A DNA stretch of 64,000 bases from Ischnura elegans (Eukaryota; Arthropoda; Insecta; Odonata; Coenagrionidae): NCBI RefSeq assembly GCF_921293095.1, contig NC_060259.1, positions 29,705,812-29,769,811 on the forward strand. Direction: 5' to 3'. Of this stretch, positions 58,761 to 64,000 are shown in pieces. Positions within the stretch are counted from its first letter, which is position 1. Each line of letters begins with the position of its first letter. The notes below the pieces were generated by a model, which saw nothing but the letters and a program-made list of their open reading frames with translations, was not told the DNA's origin and ran no database searches. A program made the translations under genes and the position numbers.

Positions 58761-59639
58761 CCTGCTTGCGTCGCTCAAAAGGTGAGCGTGTTTTTCATGA
58801 TAGCAACCCTTTCTGGTGGACGAGCATTGAACAGGGCATTCTTCCCTCTAATCTTGAACTGCGTATATATGTCACACACTCGACCACCTTGTTCTCCTGT
58901 TTTCCCTCATTCCTGCTCCATTCCGAAGGTGGCCAGATTGGCGGGCGAGCAGCACTGCTAAGGGGTCCCTGATAATCAAGAGGATTTTTTGAAGGAATTT
59001 TAAGGAATACGATGGCAATGTGTGTGGTCGTCCCCGAGGAAGGAGAGACAAATAAATTCCCCGGAAAATTGGATTGCATCACCAACCAAAACAGACCGGC
59101 AGGTGAAAAGCGTGATAGTCCCGTGCTCTTACTTCGGCAATGAGCATTAGTAAGAAGATGGTAGAGTTGCGTTACTGCTATATGTGTGCAAAAGCGCAAC
59201 CTAGAAAAAATCAGAAAATTCTATGAAAGGTTATCACCACTCTCGGCCAAAGGTCAATTTTCCACGATAATAACAAGATTTGTTGCCGAGATATTCATAA
59301 TTTGATGGTCAATTATTATGGACGCGAAGAATATTGATCAAATATATGAAAAATAATGTTATCAAAATTAAAACTTGATTTAAGTCATACGGCAGATACC
59401 CTTATCATGTTTCTGTACTTCGGTGTCATAGGAAATTGCTCGTGACGTTGGGACCTCCAACCGACCCAATGATTGATTGCACCATGTATAGTATAATTGT
59501 TGGATATTAACACCCGATACCTATAAGTTCAATAAAGGAAAAATTATTTTTCACTTATGGGTAAATATGTCCCTTTCCACAATGCAATTTTTCATCTAAA
59601 GAACTATCTTCTCATGTTTTTATCCCATCGACAAAGCTT
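58761..59639. other. No gene assigned; holds an unexplained 134-codon frame
   Basis: The minus-strand frame 59199-58795 is the longest unexplained open frame in the right half. It has no domain I recognise, and shorter frames overlap on the plus strand. Chance is the likelier explanation. Confidence 0.25.
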
Positions 59640-59830
59640 ATCTCTCCCCATGGTATGGATTGCTATTTGGTGGAGGCAACTTACAGCTGAGTTCATGTGC
59701 GCCGGGGGAAAGGTAGAAGAAAGGGTGGAGAGAAACCCGGTGGCGCACTTAGCCTACTCTCAACGAAAAGCGCCAAAGGGCCCACGGCTTAACTTTAGAC
59801 TTTCAATGATAGCGCAGGTGGAGTAACGAA
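59640..59830 (-). mobile_element. tRNA-derived SINE, conserved 3' block
   Basis: The minus strand reads TTAAGCCGTGGGCCCTTTGG, CGC, GAGAGTAGGCTAA, CACCGGGTTTCTCTCCACCC. This is the same ordered block as at 15880-15960, followed by a CCATACC-type tail near 59650. The tRNA head is missing. Confidence 0.7.
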
Positions 59831-60799
59831 CTATTTGAATTAGGATTAGCCAAAGGTATTTGAACGTTATAAAAATCTCTTAGAACCAAATTCAAATAGA
59901 ATATTTATGACATTGAAAGTTCATGAAGGAATATATCGAGGCTCGCATTAACATTGCCTTGAGAATAATTATATGGCCGTATAGAATTTTTCATTTTTCG
60001 TAGAATCCCTATTTGGGGAGTAGTGTTTGTGACTTGTGTTTTTTCTTTAACTCTTTCGTATTCGCTGAGTCAGCTGCTGGCTTCACCACTGTTTGTCAAT
60101 ATGCGCTTTTGATGTTCATCCTGCATTGGAACACTTGTATTATTTACTTTTACATCATATTTTTTTGTCTGGCGGTTAATTTATTTGATTTTTATCAACT
60201 GAGCATTCTCCATATTATGCCACTCCGCCTCCTATATAAGCGAAAGATCTTATTCCTCTATGGCAACCGCACATATTTACAGGAGGGAACTTACTGTTTG
60301 CTAATGAAAACGTGCTGAAGTTGCTTGCAAGCTTGGGGGAATATTCGCCATCACAAGGCCTGGACGAGTGTAGAATATCAGGAGCGCAAGCTGTGGTCAT
60401 GGTTTCTCTCACGTTTCAGCTAATGCTTGCGGTAATATGGCACATTTAGCAGTCGTGTAATTCTCCTTATAATAAGGAGCGTGTCTATTTATAGACCTTT
60501 CGTCAATGGTGTGCAATAATTCCCGGAGCATTGAATGTTTTCTTGCCATGGGATATTCCTCTCCCAAAATATCCCACCCAAAGTCCTAAAAACCCCTATG
60601 CAAGAGAAATATGTGCAGCAATTAATATAGTACACCGAAATTCGTACACTATTTATTAACTTTCGGTGAATCAATTTTATTCTGTGTAAATAATTTTTTT
60701 CATTTTAACTAGATTCATTCCGTTGGATGATTGGTTGCATGATGGATGATGATTTCCGTTGGTTCATTCTTGAAATACCTTCCAACACTTGTGAAAGTA
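59831..60799. other. No gene recognised
   Basis: The 101-codon frame at 60013-60318 is hydrophobic and without domain signature; probably chance. Confidence 0.3.
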
Positions 60800-61480
60800 A
60801 AGGATCCATCGGTATATAAAGAGTCTCTCTTTCACCATTCCTATCGATGTATCCTATTAACTTTCCGACTGTATCCTATTACCTTTCTAACAAATCTTCT
60901 CTAATCCACCAGTATACCTTTATGTCTTTTCTATCTTCCGCTTTACCTCTAAATCTTTGTTTTGGAGATAGTTGGACAATGCTTCTTCATTCATCAATAG
61001 CCCAGGTCTCAGCCTTGATCCAGGGGCGTACCCTCTCCGTTTTCTTTCCCACGAGTTGATCCCCCATTGTAATCGCCTCCCTCATTGCACTCCATCTTTC
61101 TTCTCTGCTTTCTGTTTTTTTTACCTCCGATTTATCATCGATCGCACTAATCCGTTCCCCTTCCCGTTTTTCTCGGTGCACTTTTATTCCTGGGCTGGAC
61201 TTTACTCCCTTCCTTTTCCAACTCGACCATTTATATCGCTAAATTATGGTCGCTATCTTTTTATGCCTGTCTGAATAGCTCTTTCTATGTCTCTTATGGT
61301 TTTGGTATCTCTCTTTCCGTTTCTCCCTCCGGGTAGCAATTCGCTGATTCGGTCACCTCGCAGTCTCTGTGTCCAAACCACATGCATCTTCTTCGTGGAT
61401 TGCTCTTTCTGTGATTTATTAACCGCAAGCATACAGCTGTCAAGATCTATCCTTTGGGCATCATATTTTCTGATTTAAAA
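60800..61480 (-). pseudogene. Degenerate LINE-like coding remnant
   Basis: Minus-strand frames read KMHVVWTQRLRGDRISELLP, GGRNGKRDTKTIRDIERAIQ. After a break come EERWSAMREAITMGDQLVGK, KTERVRPWIKAETWAIDE. The latter parallels EERWDNIKTGIVKAAEKSIG...KKPWITEAKVKEMEERR, the linker between endonuclease and RT in LINEs of this type. Stops and frameshifts are present. The family is not the same subfamily as the intact LINE. Confidence 0.5.
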
Positions 61481-62989
61481 CAGGCCTTTCATTAGCAGTG
61501 AGACCATTCAACCCTTAAATACAGTCGAGTATTTAAGTTGATAAATGAAAATTTCTATCTTCTGCCGTTGCAAACAATTAATAATATTATGATTATCGAC
61601 GGATATTGCATCAAGATATCACCATAATACTTAACCATTTAACAAAAGTGGGATTGGAATTTTTTACTTCACTCAGCTCTCCCATTTATTCACAATAGTC
61701 TCCGAGTAGCACTCCAGTGCTTTTCTAGCAAGTCTATTGATACTTTCGAAACTATAATAACAATAAGTTGGAATTAGGCGTTTTTGTCGCCATGGTGCGG
61801 CCTCTGCAATTAATGTCACAGTATTTTTTACATAATAAATAAAATATATTGCTATCTCGAGTAGTGCTACACTAGGTATTTATGGCACACTTTTCCTTTG
61901 ATATTTTTTGCAAGCTAAAAGTTAAAGCTATCAGGGGACATGAAAAAAAATAACTGTTAATATGTGCAGTAGAGAGTGTTCCTGATGTATTAATATTTGA
62001 GGTTTTGGACGTCGAGTAAGATTATTTTCAGCCAATTTATTTGATTTATCTAAGAAGAGTTTTTGAGAGCATGAATGAAAATGAATGAAATATGTTGCAT
62101 TAGTTTTAAAAATTCAATGATTCTTCATTTAGCCAAATAAATATTATTCTGCTTGGAAAGCCTTAATTTGTGAACTACAAGGATATTTTGCTATCAAATA
62201 AAATTCTAATACCATTCAAGCTCGACATATGGTAATTGATATTGTGCTTAAAGGTCTTACTATTCATTTTCTTTATGTAGACTCAAGGGCAAGCCGTAAC
62301 CATTTCTGTACAGCTGGTGGATTTGACTTTACAAGCAACTACGTCATAGTAACTTTCTAATCGGATTCGAGTCTATTTTGGAAGTTGAATATCACAGAAT
62401 ATGCTTACTTCTTCTCTTTATCACCCTTAGAGACTTAGTGAAATTCTTGTCAGCGTTGTTGAAAGTCACTAACTTCAACTACAGAAGTTTCTCAAGTATT
62501 CGTGGCCTCAAGTAACAGTGCTAAATTAGAGTATCTTAATTTGTACTCTCTTTCATAACGCAGAAAAGTGGCTTGATTACGCCGCCTCGAGATAAAATAG
62601 TGGTCTTTATACGATTTTGTCATAACTCTTACCAACGGTAGATTTATTATTATGATTGTGGCGTTTACCGTTAATTTTGGCGCGGGAGGAATCCCATCAA
62701 CGATAGAATTTTTCTGAAGAACCTTTCAGAGATCCTAAGTGGACGAAAGGTACCGTTGGAAATGCATTTTTTATGACAGATTGCTTGCTTGAACTTTTGC
62801 TGTCATTTTTAAATAATACATTGTGATCAAGGTCAAGATTTTTCCATATCTAAAAGTTAAAAACATTACCTATGTATTTTATAATATTTTTAATCTTCTA
62901 TTTTCTCATTGACAAGTATACACTTATTCATGTGCTATCTGCGGAGGTTCGGACGTTGACAGCAATAGACAAGTATAAATTGAAATAAT
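61481..62989. other. AT-rich sequence, no gene recognised
   Basis: A small palindrome CTTAAATAC...GTATTTAAG lies at about 61516-61538. Nothing else defended. Confidence 0.3.
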
Positions 62990-63345
62990 TCAAAGTGTGA
63001 TGCTACCGAAGAATGTTGAAGATAATAGGGATCGGCCGAGTAAGTGATGAGGCAATGATGTACCAAGTAATAAGTTGCCAAGAATTTGGAATAAAAGACT
63101 TTTTTTTAAAGACCATAACGTGAAAACGGGACAACTAAGCTAGCCACATTATGAGGCATGATGAAAACAACATTAGAAGGACAGGGGGACGGGAAGAAGG
63201 GCAAGGGACTATCGCAAATGAGTTAACATGGGGAAGATTTCTTAGGATATAAAAGAGAAGGTATCAGTATAAAATGGTTAGCAGATAGACGTGCGGAATG
63301 GAGAGCTGCTTCAGAACAATCTTTGAATTTTTTATTTATGGTGAT
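62990..63345 (+). pseudogene. LINE C-terminal remnant (second LINE family)
   Basis: Close at DNA level to 20140-20480. Shared landmarks are TCGGCCGAGTAAGT, GGCCACATTATGAGGCATGA-type sequence, ATGAGTTA-CAT-GG, GGATATAAAAGAGAA, GCGGAATG-AG-ACT and CAATCT. Heavily broken. Confidence 0.65.
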
Positions 63346-63797
63346 GATTTTCTCATACGATATTTTTAAAATATTTTTAAAAGCAGTAGGTAATTCATCA
63401 CCAAAAGTGACAAAATATGGCAGGTCGAGAGGGAAGTATACATCCTCTTAAGCACTATTAGGTTATAAAGACTGCTTTACTGATATCGGATGCCTTCGTG
63501 GCAGGAATGGAGTTCGACGAATCGGAGAGTTCGGTCTACCATTTCCAATTTTTCCGGCCATCAAGCCTAATCCTTGCCCACGTTAATTTAGATGGTAGGA
63601 GGTGAACTTTAATCCCATTTCCATCGAAGAGGCTTCTTGCGCCCATTCGATACAGAGATTTCTGTTCGAAATGCTTTCTCGCCATGTCCAGCGTTATCTA
63701 TAGAGTGGGAGCCTGAATGGCGGTAGAATTGGTATGCAAGGCGGCAACTCCTCTGTAAAACTGAGAAGTCTGAGAATTTCACTGTGGATTAAAAGTT
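63346..63797. other. No gene recognised
   Basis: Moderately GC-rich stretch at 63470-63740 without a defended frame. Confidence 0.3.
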
Positions 63798-63855
63798 TAC
63801 ATGTACATAATACTCTGCAAACCGCCTCAATAAGCGTGTGGCGGGGGTATTAGGA
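63798..63855 (+). repeat. CTACAT-type repeat, second copy
   Basis: TACATGTACATAATACTCTG, CAAACCGCC, GTGTGGCGGGGGTATT resembles the block at 18373-18433 and a motif I recall as common in arthropod repeats. Function unknown. Confidence 0.4.
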
Positions 63856-64000
63856 CAACAAATGTCAACAAATAAAAAAGTAAATACTCTGAAGAAATCA
63901 CGCCTAACATTTATTCCGTATTGGACGGGGAAAAAACGAATTCTCATACCAATCGATTCGTGAATATATTTCAATGAATTTATCGTTTCTGTTGGACTTG

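Noticed and set aside
58795..59199. 134-codon minus-strand frame as a gene
   Set aside because: No domain, no clear regulatory context, and it overlaps equally open plus-strand frames next to repeat copy E.
1..64000. CRISPR array, operon or prokaryotic genes
   Set aside because: No regular short repeat-spacer array and no tightly packed frames; introns, polyadenylation signals, SINEs and LINEs indicate an animal genome.

Overview
The window is animal nuclear DNA, most likely from an arthropod and probably an insect. It is AT-rich, has no operon-like gene packing, and is dominated by transposable elements. The organism class is inferred from the element set (RTE-like LINE, P-superfamily transposon with a THAP transposase, mariner, tRNA-derived SINEs, MITE-like foldbacks). 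No host gene can be named. One 60-base candidate host exon (27250-27309) is offered with modest confidence, so most of the window is intergenic or large-intron sequence.

The best-supported structure is a nested insertion at 3768-11121. An RTE-like LINE (3781-11108) has an exact 13-base target-site duplication (3768-3780 and 11109-11121). Its endonuclease/reverse transcriptase frame is open except where a P-superfamily DNA transposon (4079-8077) has landed. That transposon has 26-base perfect terminal inverted repeats, an exact 7-base direct duplication (4072-4078 and 8078-8084), and an apparently intact two-exon transposase gene on the minus strand (7837-7685 and 7308-4654, about 935 aa). With one copy of the 7-base duplication removed, the LINE frame on the left (from ATG 3967) continues in phase into the frame on the right (to 11089). 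This independently confirms both element boundaries and the order of insertion.

Other recognisable elements:
- A mariner (17881-18722, minus) with terminal repeats and an internally deleted, frameshifted transposase.
- Decayed LINE fragments at 20100-20480, 22905-23470, 24550-24735, 55865-56130, 57320-57470, 60800-61480 and 62990-63345.
- A probable solo LTR (21459-22020, minus).
- tRNA-derived SINE copies at 15701-16020, 55220-55310, 57530-57720 and 59640-59830, a tRNA-like SINE head at 17395-17485, and a foldback made of two tRNA-like heads (58475-58688).
- MITE-like or foldback elements at 1118-1280, 21179-21267, 24909-25237 and 54461-54725.
- An unclassified dispersed repeat of about 370 bases with five recognisable copies (20485-20705, 25600-25968, 42697-43060, 45803-46180, 58360-58760).
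- A decayed tandem array with a period of about 130 bases (45340-46330).
- Several local, diverged direct duplications (0.45-0.79, 26.4-27.1, 27.9-28.3, 37.1-37.8 and 51.4-52.0 kb).

The rest is AT-rich sequence with a few GC-richer patches (about 11.98-12.15, 22.1-22.6, 27.2-27.8, 46.4-46.8, 48.9-49.3 and 54.9-55.3 kb) in which no reliable coding frame was recognised.
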